Positions 1 to 8,458 of a DNA stretch of 64,000 nucleotides are shown here, one piece after another. Each line of letters begins with the position of its first letter. The stretch's first letter is position 1. This DNA is from Pseudonocardia kujensis (GTDB lineage: Bacteria; Actinomycetota; Actinomycetes; Mycobacteriales; Pseudonocardiaceae), in NCBI RefSeq assembly GCF_021283305.1, contig NZ_JAJSOK010000024.1, forward strand, positions 39,653-103,652, written 5' to 3'. The translations under genes were made by a program, and so were the position numbers. Under the pieces are notes generated by a model. The model saw only the letters and a list, made by a program, of their open reading frames with translations, ran no database searches and was not told the origin of the DNA.

Positions 1-319
1 CGAGCTCCCGGGCACGCTTCTCGACGTACTCCCGCTGCCGCCGCGCCGGACTGATGCCGGTGACATCGCAGCCGTGGACGCCCGCGAGGTGCAGGACCAG
101 GGCGCCCCAGCCGGAGCCGATGTCGAGCACGCGCGAGCCTGGCCGCACGTGCACCAGGTCCGCAACGACATCCATCTTCCGCCGCTGGGCCTCGTCCAGG
201 GTCTCCTTCCCGGTGTCGAACCAGCCAGAGCTGTACTTGCGGGACTCCCCGAGGAACAGCCCGAAGATTCGAGGGTCGAGGTCGTAGTGCTGGTTGGTCG
301 GGTGCTCGAGCGTGGTCAT
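1..319 (-). CDS. Cyclopropane-fatty-acyl synthase-like SAM methyltransferase (partial)
   Basis: Only the N-terminal ~106 residues are present; the gene continues past the left edge. The protein opens with an NQHYDLDPRIF segment, as in CFA/mycolic acid cyclopropane synthases, and has the SAM-binding motif I VLDIGSGWGALVLHLA. The family methylates or cyclopropanates unsaturated acyl chains with S-adenosylmethionine. The ATG overlaps the stop of the upstream ACP (ATGA), so the two are translationally coupled, which suggests an ACP-bound rather than phospholipid-bound substrate (inference). A complete relative lies behind another ACP at 34358-35173 with the same coupling. Family assignment is firm; the precise reaction is not readable from a partial gene. 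Confidence 0.85.
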   Translation of the reverse strand, partial: MTTLEHPTNQHYDLDPRIFGLFLGESRKYSSGWFDTGKETLDEAQRRKMDVVADLVHVRPGSRVLDIGSGWGALVLHLAGVHGCDVTGISPARRQREYVEKRAREL

Positions 320-570
320 CCGTCGAGCGCCTTTCGCACCACGCCTGCCACGTCGGCGATGGTGCTCACGCCGAAGACGTCGTCGTCCTCCAGCTCCACG
401 TCGTACTCGCGCTCGATCCGGGCGATCAACCGCAGCACCTTGATGGAGTCCGTGCCCTCGACCTCGCGCAGGTCGGTGTCGGTGGCGAGCTCGCCGGCGG
501 GCACGGCCAGCACCTCGGCGACGATCGCGCGGACGATATCGGTGATCTGGTCGGCGATGGGGACGGACAT
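316..570 (-). CDS. Acyl carrier protein
   Basis: An 84-residue free-standing carrier protein of normal ACP length. The phosphopantetheine attachment site is Ser42 in EGTDSIKVL, followed by an acidic helix III region. A GAGGAG ribosome-binding site lies in the 10-base gap after the upstream thioesterase. The gene sits in an operon with a FAAL, a diiron desaturase-like protein and a methyltransferase, so it most likely carries the acyl chain activated by the FAAL while the neighbours modify it (inference). No phosphopantetheinyl transferase is seen in the window, so activation must be supplied from elsewhere. Confidence 0.9.
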   Translation of the reverse strand: MSVPIADQITDIVRAIVAEVLAVPAGELATDTDLREVEGTDSIKVLRLIARIEREYDVELEDDDVFGVSTIADVAGVVRKALDG

Positions 571-580
571 GGCGGGCTCC

Positions 581-1045
581 TCAGGACACGGGGTGGTAGG
601 TGGCGGTGGCGCTCGCGACGACGTCGCCGCGGGCGTCGGTCACGTCGGCGGTGGCCTTGACGAGGCCGCCGGCGGCGGCGTTCGCGGAGCCGGCCATCGG
701 CTCGGTGACGGCGGAGAGCACGGCGGTCACGCGGTAAGGGCGTCCGACATGGACGGTTCCGACGTAGCGCATGCGCAGGCTGGTGGTCACGGCCGGCGTG
801 CCATCTCGCAACACGATGAGGTTGCCCATCGTCTCGTCGCAGATCAGGGCGACGATGCCGCCGTGCACCACGCCGGGGTAGGACTCGTAGTGGTGACCCA
901 GGTCGAAGTCGGTGCGGAGGCCGTTCCCGTCGGCGGAGAAGGTCAGGCCGAGCCCGTGCGGGTTCCCTGGTGCGCACCCGAAGCAGCGGTGATCGGTCCG
1001 GGTGCGCCAGGGCAGAGCCACCGGAACGGCGGGTCCGACGGTCAC
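581..1045 (-). CDS. Hotdog-fold thioesterase (PaaI/4HBT type)
   Basis: A 154-residue hotdog protein. CFGCAPGNPHGLGL near residue 21 and YPGVVHGGIVALICDETMGN near residue 56 are the substrate pocket and active-site helix of the PaaI-like thioesterase superfamily. It starts with GTG overlapping the stop of the upstream diiron gene (GTGA). A role in hydrolysing acyl-ACP or acyl-CoA thioesters, either for product release or for editing of mis-loaded carriers, follows from the family and context. It is one of two hotdog enzymes in this operon, so the two probably act on different chains or stages (inference). Confidence 0.85.
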   Translation of the reverse strand: MTVGPAVPVALPWRTRTDHRCFGCAPGNPHGLGLTFSADGNGLRTDFDLGHHYESYPGVVHGGIVALICDETMGNLIVLRDGTPAVTTSLRMRYVGTVHVGRPYRVTAVLSAVTEPMAGSANAAAGGLVKATADVTDARGDVVASATATYHPVS

Positions 1046-1869
1046 GACAGGGCCTCGGCCAGGGCGCGCCGGACCTTGCCGTTGCTGGACAGGTCCCGGT
1101 CGGTCAACGAGCCGAAGGTCCTGCGGATCTTTCGCTGCAGCTCGTCGAGCTCGCCGGTGCCGGCCAGCCGGTCGAGGAACAGCTGGAAGCCGGTGTCGAT
1201 GGTCTCGTGGCCCTCGAGTGCATCGAGACCGGACTTGAACACACTCACGGGGTGCTTGATCGTGTCGTCCGACGTGTAGAAGTACAGCGTCTCCAGCACC
1301 GAGGCGAGCTCCTGAGGGTGCTGCGCCAGGCGCTGCGCGGCGAAGTGCCGGAACTCGCGGGCGTGCCCGGCCTCGTCGCGGCTCGCCCGCAGCAGGAGGT
1401 CGGCCAGCACCGGCTCCTGCACCCAGGTCGCGACCGCGCGGTACACGTGGTTGACCGTCAGCTCGGAGATGATGTTGGTCGCCAAGGTTGCCGAGGGCGT
1501 GGAGCCTGGCTCGTAGGGGGCGCGCATCGCGGCGACGGCGCGGGAGTCCACGTCCTCGCCCACCGCCTGTAGCCAGGACGTGAACGCGTAGTGGTGCTGG
1601 ACCTCCTGGTACCCCCAGATCACCGCGAAGGCGGAGAAGTCGTAGTCGTCCGCGAACTCGTTGAGGAAGCCGTGCACGGCGGCGATGACGTTGGACTCGC
1701 CCATCACCGCGCTCTTCACGAGGGTGACGTGCTCCGGCCTCACCAGGGACCGGTCGATGGTCGACAGGTCGAGCTGGGCGAGCTTCCAGTGGCTGCGGTC
1801 GTAGTGACGGAAGACGTCCAGGCTGTGCATGGCGTCCATACCGGGGATCGTGCTGGTCACGTCGGTCAC
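1042..1869 (-). CDS. Ferritin-like diiron protein, acyl-ACP desaturase-like
   Basis: A 275-residue, mostly helical soluble protein with the full diiron ligand pattern of the ferritin-like superfamily: Glu58, Glu89-x-x-His92, Glu136 and Glu166-x-x-His169 (motifs YQEVQHH and RDEAGH). This spacing is used by soluble acyl-ACP desaturases and by AurF-type N-oxygenases. Its position next to an ACP, a FAAL and thioesterases favours oxidation or desaturation of an ACP-bound acyl chain. The start is taken as the GTG at 1869, which overlaps the FAAL stop (GTGA); an internal ATG at 1839 is possible. Regiochemistry cannot be predicted. N-oxygenase is the main alternative but nothing nearby makes an amine. 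Confidence 0.8.
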   Translation of the reverse strand: MTDVTSTIPGMDAMHSLDVFRHYDRSHWKLAQLDLSTIDRSLVRPEHVTLVKSAVMGESNVIAAVHGFLNEFADDYDFSAFAVIWGYQEVQHHYAFTSWLQAVGEDVDSRAVAAMRAPYEPGSTPSATLATNIISELTVNHVYRAVATWVQEPVLADLLLRASRDEAGHAREFRHFAAQRLAQHPQELASVLETLYFYTSDDTIKHPVSVFKSGLDALEGHETIDTGFQLFLDRLAGTGELDELQRKIRRTFGSLTDRDLSSNGKVRRALAEALS

Positions 1870-3479
1870 CTCTCGAGGAGCGCGGCTGTCGCCAGTCGGC
1901 GCAGCTTTCCGCTGGTGGTGCGCGGCAGGGAGTCGGGTGCGGTGAGGTGGACCGTCAGCGCCGACAGGCCCAGCGCGCGGCGGACCCGCGCGGCGATCGC
2001 GTGGCGGAGCGCCTTGTGCTCCGCTTCCGGCGCGGCCGTCTCGGCGACGACCGCGACGTGTTCGTGCGGTTCGAGGCGGGCGAGCGCCACGCAGCGGCCG
2101 CGCCGCACGCCGGGGACCGCGCCGGCCTCGGCCTCGACGTCTGCGGGGTAGGTGTTCACACCGCGGACGGTGATCATCTCCTTGACGCGGCCGGCGAAGA
2201 ACAGCTCGCCCCCGCGCAGGTAGCCGAGGTCGCCGGTGCGCAGCCAGCCGTCGTCCGTGAAGGGACAGGTGCCGTCGAGGTAGCCGCCGGTCACGGCCGC
2301 GCCGCGGAGCTCGATCTCCCCGACGGTGCCGTCCGGAGCACCGCCGGCGATCCTGACCTCCATTCCCGGGACCGCACGGCCGAGCCCCATGATCTCCTTG
2401 GTGCCGGGGACCACCCGCCCGCGAGTCAGCTCCTCCCGGTCAACGGCGTCGACGACGGGGGTACGTCCGAGCGGCGGTAACGTCGCGACCAGCGTCGCCT
2501 CGGCCATGCCGTAGCCGGGTGTCATGGCCTCGGCGCGGAAACCCGCCGGCGCGAACCGCGCGCCGAAGGCGGCCACCGAGGCCGGGCGGATGATCTCCGC
2601 GCCGTTGAAGCAGACCCGCCAGGCGGAGAGTTCGAGGCCCTGCGGTTCCGCGTCGAGCAGGGCGTCGAACGCGAAGTTCGGCATGGTCGAGATGGTCGAG
2701 CGGGTGGCGGCGAACTCGGCGAGCCAGCGACCCGGGTCCTTGACGAACGCGGCCGGGTTCCAGAGGTTGACCGGGATGCCGGTGAAGATTCCGGTCAGCG
2801 TGCCGAACAGGCCCATGTCGTGGAACAGCGGCAGCCAGGAGGCGTGCGCGTCAGCGGGCCCGAGCGCGATCGCCTCGGTGATCGACTCGGCGCAGGCCAG
2901 GACGTTCGCGTGGGTGAGCACTACGCCTTTCGGCGCCGAGGTGCTGCCGGAGGTGAACTGCAGGACAGCCGGACTCGCGGGGTCCACCGATCGGGGCGCG
3001 AGCTCCGCGCTCGAGTCGACGAGCGCCCTCGAGTCCAGGACCGCTGACGCACCGAATTGGGCGGCCCGCGCGCCCAGCATGCGCTGCAGCCGTGTCGAGA
3101 GGACGAGATGGCGCATCCCGGACGCGGCGACGATCGTCGCCGTCCGGTGGCCGTACTCCACGAGGTCGCGCAGCCCGGCGGGCAGCGGCAGCGGGCAGGC
3201 CGCCGTACCGAGCCGGGAGGCGGCGAAGACGGCCTGCAGGAACTCCGGCCCGTTGGGGGCGAGCAGGCCGATCGTGTCACCGGGTCCGGCACCGTGCTCG
3301 GCGAGCCCGGCAGCCATTCGCGTCGAGGAGGCCACCAGCTCGGCGTAGGTCAGCTCGGCGTTCTCGGAGTGGAAGCGGATGCGCTGGTCCGGGCAGGTCG
3401 CCGCCACGGCGTCGAGCCGCTCGTGCAGGGTGGGCTCGGTCCGGGGCGCCTCTCGCGGGACGGGCGGGAGGGCACTCAT
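1866..3479 (-). CDS. Fatty acyl-AMP ligase (FAAL)
   Basis: A 537-residue ANL-superfamily adenylating enzyme. Motifs in order: FTSGSTSAPKGVVLTHANV (P-loop), LPLFHDMGLFGTL, PGYGMAEATLVATL (A5) and GWLRTGDLGYL (A7/A8). The FTSGST-SAPKG and FHDMGL forms are typical of FAALs, which make acyl-AMP and pass the acyl group to a carrier protein rather than to CoA. The start ATG at 3479 overlaps the FAD monooxygenase stop (ATGA); the long open frame upstream of this ATG is antisense coding noise. The expected partner is the ACP at 316-570. This is one of two FAALs in the window. Confidence 0.9.
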   Translation of the reverse strand: MSALPPVPREAPRTEPTLHERLDAVAATCPDQRIRFHSENAELTYAELVASSTRMAAGLAEHGAGPGDTIGLLAPNGPEFLQAVFAASRLGTAACPLPLPAGLRDLVEYGHRTATIVAASGMRHLVLSTRLQRMLGARAAQFGASAVLDSRALVDSSAELAPRSVDPASPAVLQFTSGSTSAPKGVVLTHANVLACAESITEAIALGPADAHASWLPLFHDMGLFGTLTGIFTGIPVNLWNPAAFVKDPGRWLAEFAATRSTISTMPNFAFDALLDAEPQGLELSAWRVCFNGAEIIRPASVAAFGARFAPAGFRAEAMTPGYGMAEATLVATLPPLGRTPVVDAVDREELTRGRVVPGTKEIMGLGRAVPGMEVRIAGGAPDGTVGEIELRGAAVTGGYLDGTCPFTDDGWLRTGDLGYLRGGELFFAGRVKEMITVRGVNTYPADVEAEAGAVPGVRRGRCVALARLEPHEHVAVVAETAAPEAEHKALRHAIAARVRRALGLSALTVHLTAPDSLPRTTSGKLRRLATAALLER

Positions 3480-4759
3480 GCGGGCACCCCCACAGGTGCC
3501 TCGTGCGGCACGACCCGGTCGGAGCCCGGACGCAGCACACGGCCGAGGATCCGCGGATGCAGCAGGGCGGCCGAGGGGTCGGTGAGATTGGCGACCCGGA
3601 TCAGCGCCCGCGCGACCGCCGGGTCGGCGTGTCCGACGCGCTGCACTCGGGTCACGTAGGCGTCGAGCACCCGGGCCGGCAGCGGACGGTAGCCCCCCAC
3701 CTCCGGCAGCGCCAGATCGGCGCGGGTGGCGATCTTCCAGGCTGCGGTGCAGAGCCTGCCGATCGTGCGGTTCACGTCGCGGGTTCGCCGACCGTCCCAT
3801 GCCCGCAGCGCAGTGACCTGCTGTGCGGCGAGGGTCATCCCCTGGGCGTAGAGCGGGTTCAGGCTGCACACCGAGTCGCCCACGACCACGAGGCCCTCCG
3901 GGAGGCAGCGATGCAGGTCGTAGCGCCGGTGCCGGGAGCCGCGGAACCGGAAGGGGACCGGGTCGTCGAGCGGCTCGCCGTGGGCCACGATGTTCCCGAC
4001 CGGGCCGGCGGGCAGGGAGGCGGCGAAGGCGCGGAAGCCGATGTCGTCGAGCGGGGGATGGTCGCCCAGCAGGCCGGCGAGGGTGACCAGCCAGCGGTCG
4101 CCCTCGACGGCCATCGCGCCGCCGCCGCGGGACCGCGGCACGGTCGAGACCAGCACGTTGAGGTCGCCGCCGAGGTCGTGGGGCAGACGCCGGTAGGTGC
4201 GGGTGGCGTAGCCGAGGCCGACGTCGACCCGGTCCTCGCGCGGCGCCCGCAGCCCGAGCTCCACGAAGTGGTCCGGGAGCCGCGAGGCGCGCCCGGACGC
4301 GTCCACCACGAGATCGGCGGCGAGCGTCGCGCCGTCGGCGAGCCGGACGCCGGCGATCCGTCCGGCATCCAGCTCCAGACCGGTCGCGCTGCCCTCCTGG
4401 ACCCGTACCACGCTCCGGCGGCGCAGGACGTCCTCGATCAAGGGCCGGGACGCCAGGACCGAGCGCAGCCCGGTCCGGGTCGGATGCAGCCTGCGGCCGT
4501 GCAGGAACCAGCGGGTCTGCACGAGCGGCTCGGCGGTCAGGGCTCCGGCGGCGACGAGCTCGTCGGTGAAGCCGGGATGCAGCTCCTCGACGATCCGCCT
4601 GCCGCGGTCGAGCAGCCCGTGCAGGTGGCGGCCCTGCGGGGCCCCGCGGCGCGCACCGGTCCCGGTGTCCCGCTCGACGAGGACCACGGGGCCGCGCTCG
4701 GCGAGCACCCGCGCGGCGAGCAGCCCGGCGATCCCGCCCCCGATCACGACGGAGCGCAT
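3476..4759 (-). CDS. FAD-dependent monooxygenase/oxidoreductase
   Basis: A 427-residue flavoprotein of the p-hydroxybenzoate hydroxylase/geranylgeranyl reductase fold. The N-terminal VVIGGGIAGLLAARVLAERG is a GxGxxG dinucleotide-binding motif, a DASGRASRLP segment lies mid-protein, and VVVGDSVCSLNPLYAQGM is the conserved GD motif contacting FAD ribose. Its ATG abuts the stop of the upstream thioesterase, and its own stop overlaps the FAAL start, so it is part of the acyl-modifying operon. Hydroxylation, epoxidation or reduction of the carrier-bound chain is plausible; the sequence does not say which. Confidence 0.85.
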   Translation of the reverse strand: MRSVVIGGGIAGLLAARVLAERGPVVLVERDTGTGARRGAPQGRHLHGLLDRGRRIVEELHPGFTDELVAAGALTAEPLVQTRWFLHGRRLHPTRTGLRSVLASRPLIEDVLRRRSVVRVQEGSATGLELDAGRIAGVRLADGATLAADLVVDASGRASRLPDHFVELGLRAPREDRVDVGLGYATRTYRRLPHDLGGDLNVLVSTVPRSRGGGAMAVEGDRWLVTLAGLLGDHPPLDDIGFRAFAASLPAGPVGNIVAHGEPLDDPVPFRFRGSRHRRYDLHRCLPEGLVVVGDSVCSLNPLYAQGMTLAAQQVTALRAWDGRRTRDVNRTIGRLCTAAWKIATRADLALPEVGGYRPLPARVLDAYVTRVQRVGHADPAVARALIRVANLTDPSAALLHPRILGRVLRPGSDRVVPHEAPVGVPA

Positions 4760-5191
4760 CTACAGTCCCAGGATCTCGGGCGCAGTGGCGAGGGCGCGCA
4801 GCCGCTCCAGCGGGTCCGCGACCAGCTTGCGGGCGGCAAGGTCGAGCAAGCCGGACACACTGGTCACCTCGGCGGCCACCGTCCCGTCCCCGAGACGGGT
4901 CAGCGGCTGGGTGATCCGCGCGGTCTTCCCGGTGCCCCACTCGAACTCGCACCCGACGGTGATCCGGTCGTCGTAGCGCAGCTCGCGGCGGTAGGCGATC
5001 GTCGTCTCCAGCATGATCGGCATGACGCCGTTCGTGAGGAGGGTCTGCGCCGACAGTCCGGCCGCCCGCAGGCACTCCCACCGGGCGTGCTCGGCGTAGT
5101 CGAGGTACACGGTGTGCCGGACGTGCCCGAGGGCGTCGATCTCGTAGCCCCGCACGGTCAGCTCGGTGCGGTGCGTGGTGGGGGCGCTCAT
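4760..5191 (-). CDS. Hotdog-fold acyl-ACP/acyl-CoA thioesterase (YbgC/4HBT type)
   Basis: A 143-residue hotdog protein with the DALGHVRHTVYLDYAEHARW segment typical of the 4-hydroxybenzoyl-CoA thioesterase/YbgC group, where a residue of this loop is catalytic. I take ATG 5191 as start because the homologous region begins about 14 residues later; the frame stays open upstream to 5314 but that stretch is the divergent promoter region. It is the first gene of the left minus-strand operon and faces a P450 163 bases away, which suggests a shared bidirectional control region. It would hydrolyse thioesters of the finished or faulty acyl chain. Confidence 0.8.
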   Translation of the reverse strand: MSAPTTHRTELTVRGYEIDALGHVRHTVYLDYAEHARWECLRAAGLSAQTLLTNGVMPIMLETTIAYRRELRYDDRITVGCEFEWGTGKTARITQPLTRLGDGTVAAEVTSVSGLLDLAARKLVADPLERLRALATAPEILGL

Positions 5192-5354
5192 GGTCCCAGC
5201 AGACCGATTCGAACCCAGCCCGGTCAACGCCGCCGGTAATGCGGGAATCGTGCCATCGCGGACGCCGATCGACGTTCGGAGAACGGTCGGAGTGGTCCCG
5301 CCCCGGCCATTCACGGTTCAACCGCGAGTCATTTTCGGAAGGTGGGCTCGAAGG

Positions 5355-6557
5355 ATGACGACCGAACTGTCCCCGCCCGTGTTCGACGCGTTCGCGCCGC
5401 AACACCGCCCCGATCCCTACTCCCGCTACGCTCTCGTGCGCGAGGCGACCCCCTACCTCGACAGCGGCTTCGGTGTCGAGTTCGTGACCCGGCACGCCGA
5501 GTGTACGCAGATCCTGTCCGAGACCCTGTGGAGCCATCGCGACGAGGCCGAGCTGTTCCATCCCGAGGCGGCGAAGGTCGACCTGCCGACCTCGTTCCTG
5601 TGGATGGACCCGCCGGACCACACCCGGCTGCGCAGGCTGGTGAGCAAGGCTTTCACCCCGAAGAGCGTCACGGACCTGCGGCCTCGGATCACCGCGCTCG
5701 TCACGGAGCTGATCGAGGCGGCCCTCGAGGAGGGGACCGTCGAGGCGATCGAGGCGATCGCCTATCCGCTGCCGCTCGTCGTGATCTGCGAGCTGCTGGG
5801 GGTGGAGGACACCGAGCTGGTGCACCGGGTCGGCCCGCACCTCGCGCGCGGCTTCGATCCGGACTTCGTGCTGTCGCCCGAGGAGTGCGATGCTCGCGAC
5901 CTGGCCTCGCGCGAGATCCTGCTGCATTTCGCCGAGCTGATCGCCGAGCGCCGTACACGGCCGCGGAACGACCTGGTCAGCGGCCTCACGCAGGTCTACG
6001 ACTCCGGCGACGTCCTCACCGAGGGGGAAATGCTGGCGACCTGCGTGACGATGCTGATCGCCGGTCACGAGACCACGGTGAACATGGTCGGCAACGGGCT
6101 GCTCGCGTTCACCCGCAACACCGACCAGCTCGCCCCCGTCCGCGAGAACCCCGAGCTGGCGGGCCCGACGGTCGACGAGGTGCTGCGCTTCGACTCGCCG
6201 GTGCACATGACCACCCGGACCGCGAAGCAGGACCTGGTGGTGGGGGACCGGACGTTCCCGGAGGGGCACAACGTCTGCATCCTGGTCGGCTCGGCGAACC
6301 GCGATCCGCGGGCCTACGACAATCCGGACGCGTTCGACGTCACCCGCTACGCCGGCACCGCCGCCACCCCGCGGCACCTCGGCTTCGCCCTGGGCATTCA
6401 CTACTGCATGGGCGCTGCCCTCGCCCGCCTCGAGGGCGAGGTCCTCTTCCGGGAGCTGGCCCGCCGGGTGCGGACGCTGGAGCTCGCGGGCGATCCGGTC
6501 TACCGCCCGAACCTGCTCATCCGCGGCCTGAAGGAACTGCCTCTCCGATTCGCCTGA
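5355..6557 (+). CDS. Cytochrome P450
   Basis: A complete 400-residue bacterial class I P450. The I-helix oxygen-activation motif is Ala236-GHETT, followed by the ExxR motif (EVLRF). The heme-ligand loop is FALGIHYCMG with Cys351, leading into the LAR helix. ATG 5355 gives a normal N-terminus (MTTELSPPVFDAFAPQHRPD) and has GGAAGG about 12 bases upstream. It needs ferredoxin and reductase partners; a PDR-type reductase lies at 11905-12777 and no ferredoxin gene is visible. It probably hydroxylates or epoxidises the acyl product of the neighbouring operon (inference from divergent arrangement). Confidence 0.93.
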   Translation: MTTELSPPVFDAFAPQHRPDPYSRYALVREATPYLDSGFGVEFVTRHAECTQILSETLWSHRDEAELFHPEAAKVDLPTSFLWMDPPDHTRLRRLVSKAFTPKSVTDLRPRITALVTELIEAALEEGTVEAIEAIAYPLPLVVICELLGVEDTELVHRVGPHLARGFDPDFVLSPEECDARDLASREILLHFAELIAERRTRPRNDLVSGLTQVYDSGDVLTEGEMLATCVTMLIAGHETTVNMVGNGLLAFTRNTDQLAPVRENPELAGPTVDEVLRFDSPVHMTTRTAKQDLVVGDRTFPEGHNVCILVGSANRDPRAYDNPDAFDVTRYAGTAATPRHLGFALGIHYCMGAALARLEGEVLFRELARRVRTLELAGDPVYRPNLLIRGLKELPLRFA

Positions 6558-6566
6558 AGAACGTAC

Positions 6567-6609
6567 GGACGGCACTTTCGCTCACCAGGTGCGAGCGAAA
6601 GTGTCGTCC
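6567..6609. terminator. Bidirectional hairpin terminator between convergent genes
   Basis: A 17-base inverted repeat (6567-6583 and 6593-6609) with one wobble position and a 9-base loop sits 9 bases after the P450 stop. Its right arm ends just before the convergent permease stop at 6611. The stem core GGCACTTTCG closely matches the stem core GGCACTCTCG of the hairpin at 16640-16674, which sits in the same kind of convergent junction. Confidence 0.75.
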
Positions 6610-6610
6610 C

Positions 6611-7480
6611 CTACTTGAGGCCCGAGCGGACGAATCCGTCGACGATTCTGCGTTGCAGGATCAGGTACAGCAGGAGGACGGGCAGGCAGGCCAGTCCCGC
6701 CGTCGCCATGAGCGGTCCCCATTGGGTGCCCTCGGGGCCGATGAAGCTGTGCAGGGCGAGCTGAAGGACGTTGTTGGTGCGCTGCAGGACCAGTGCGGGC
6801 CAGAAGTACTCGTTCCACGCGTTGATGAAAAGCAGCACGCCGAGCGCCGCGAGGGCCGGCCACAGGTTCGGGACCACGACCGTCCACAGCGTCGACCACG
6901 CCCCACGCCCGTCCATCCGCGCCGCCTCGAGCAGCTCGTGCGGGATCGACCGCAGGTGCGAGCGGAGCATGATCACCGCCAGCGCCGAGCACAGGTTGGG
7001 GATGACCACCCCGGTGATGGTGTTGAGCGTTCCGAGCTGGTTCAGCAGCGCGTAGTTCGGCACCATCGTCACCTGGAACGGCACCAGCCAGGTGGCCACG
7101 AACACGAGGTAGAGCGTGTTCTGCAGGCGGAAGCGCCACGCCGCGAACGCGTACCCGGCCAGCAGCCCGGTGACCAGCTGCCCGAGCGCGATCAGCGCCG
7201 CCATCACGAACGTGTTGAGCAGCAGTTGGGGGAGATCGACCGTGTCCCGCGCTTCGGCGTAGCTGGCGACCGACAGGGGCCAGGGGAACGGTCTCAGCGA
7301 GTAGATGTCCTCGGGGGCCCGCAGCGACGTCGCGTACAACCAGTACACGGGCACGATGCACAGCAGCCCGAGGCCGCCGAGCACGACATGGCCCAGCACC
7401 GTGCGCACCCGCGACTCGCGGAGCACGACCGCCCCGTCCGACGGCGTGTGCGCCGGAGTGGTGACCTCGATCAGCGTCAT
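6611..7480 (-). CDS. ABC transporter permease, MalG/UgpE type
   Basis: A 289-residue inner-membrane permease with about six hydrophobic segments and the EAA loop (EAARMDGRGAWSTLWTVVVP) that docks the ATPase. It is the last gene of a minus-strand operon encoding ATPase, binding protein, phosphoesterase and two permeases. It pairs with the permease at 7499-8458 to form the channel of a CUT1-type carbohydrate or glycerophosphodiester importer. A decayed paralogue of its C-terminus is found at 41390-41600 (shared GLACLP and LQRRIVDGFV). Confidence 0.92.
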   Translation of the reverse strand: MTLIEVTTPAHTPSDGAVVLRESRVRTVLGHVVLGGLGLLCIVPVYWLYATSLRAPEDIYSLRPFPWPLSVASYAEARDTVDLPQLLLNTFVMAALIALGQLVTGLLAGYAFAAWRFRLQNTLYLVFVATWLVPFQVTMVPNYALLNQLGTLNTITGVVIPNLCSALAVIMLRSHLRSIPHELLEAARMDGRGAWSTLWTVVVPNLWPALAALGVLLFINAWNEYFWPALVLQRTNNVLQLALHSFIGPEGTQWGPLMATAGLACLPVLLLYLILQRRIVDGFVRSGLK

Positions 7481-7498
7481 CGGGACCTCACGAGCCGG

Positions 7499-8458
7499 TC
7501 AGGAGTCATGGAAGGTCAGCCGTTCGGTGAGACGCACCAGCACCAGCGCCACCATCCCGAAGAGCACGAAGAAGATCATCCCCGCGGCCGCTCCGAGCCC
7601 GGCGTCGAAGGAGCCGAAGGCGTAGTCCCAGAGCAGGTAGTAGACGTTCGTGGTGGCGCCGGACGGGCCGCCGTGGGTGATGGTGTTGACCAGCGGGAAG
7701 CTCCACTGTGCGGCCAACAACAGGGTCATGAGCAGCAGGAACGACAGCGTCGGGGACAGCAGCGGGAGCGTGATCCAGCGGGTGGTCTGCCAGCGCGTGG
7801 CGCCGTCGAGGGAGGCCGACGCCGAGTACTCGGAGTCGATCCCCGCGAGCCCGGCCGCGACGACCAGCGTCGCGAAGCCGAGCACGTGCCAGCCCGTGAT
7901 CACGATGATCGCGACCTGGGCGGGCCCGGGCTCCTGCAGCCAGTTCGTGGTGGTGCCGAGCACCCGGTTGACCAGGCCGCCCCGCGGGTCGAGCATCCAC
8001 TGCCACACCGCGGCCCCTGCGACCGGCGCGACGAGCAGCGGCGCGAAGACCATCGCCTGGTAGACCGTCGCGGCTCGGCCCCGCACCCGCCGCGCGAGCA
8101 GGCCGACGACCGTCGGCACCACCAGCGTGAACGGCAGCAGCCCCAGGATCAGCACCGCGGTGCGGCCGAGGGCGGCCGTGAAGTCCGGCAGGGCGAACAG
8201 CCGTTCGTAGTTGCTGAACCCGACGAACTTCGCCGGGCTCGTCGGCAGCAGGTTCCACGACAGGAAGGACAGCTGGATGGAGGTGACCAGCGGCCGGTAG
8301 ACCCATACGCCCAGCAGCGCGAGCCCCGGGGCGAGGAACAGGTACGGCGGGGCCGCCCGCGCGATCCGCCGCAGCAGCGGGACAGCGACGGCCGCCGGGG
8401 CCGCGACCCGCTCCGGGGCCGCGACCTCGACGAACGTCTCGGGGGCCATGACGGTCAT
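7499..8458 (-). CDS. ABC transporter permease, MalF/UgpA type
   Basis: A 319-residue permease with roughly six membrane segments; the N-terminal one is PPYLFLAPGLALLGVWVYRP. An EAA-like loop ASLDGATRWQTTRWITLPLL lies in the C-terminal third, the usual place in CUT1 permeases. ATG 8458 overlaps the stop of the phosphoesterase (ATGA) and gives MTVMAPETF as N-terminus; the frame runs further upstream but only through the antisense of the phosphoesterase. It forms the membrane heterodimer with the gene 18 bases downstream. Confidence 0.9.
   Translation of the reverse strand: MTVMAPETFVEVAAPERVAAPAAVAVPLLRRIARAAPPYLFLAPGLALLGVWVYRPLVTSIQLSFLSWNLLPTSPAKFVGFSNYERLFALPDFTAALGRTAVLILGLLPFTLVVPTVVGLLARRVRGRAATVYQAMVFAPLLVAPVAGAAVWQWMLDPRGGLVNRVLGTTTNWLQEPGPAQVAIIVITGWHVLGFATLVVAAGLAGIDSEYSASASLDGATRWQTTRWITLPLLSPTLSFLLLMTLLLAAQWSFPLVNTITHGGPSGATTNVYYLLWDYAFGSFDAGLGAAAGMIFFVLFGMVALVLVRLTERLTFHDS

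Noticed and set aside
1042..1869. AurF-type N-oxygenase assignment for the diiron protein
   Set aside because: The ligand spacing would allow it, but the surrounding FAAL, ACP and thioesterases make an acyl-ACP substrate more likely. Kept as an alternative only.
3480..6575. Very long minus-strand open frame continuing upstream of the FAAL
   Set aside because: It runs antisense through the P450 and in other frames through the monooxygenase and thioesterase. The translation is Arg/Pro-rich without domains, and the real genes in the region have motifs and coupled starts.
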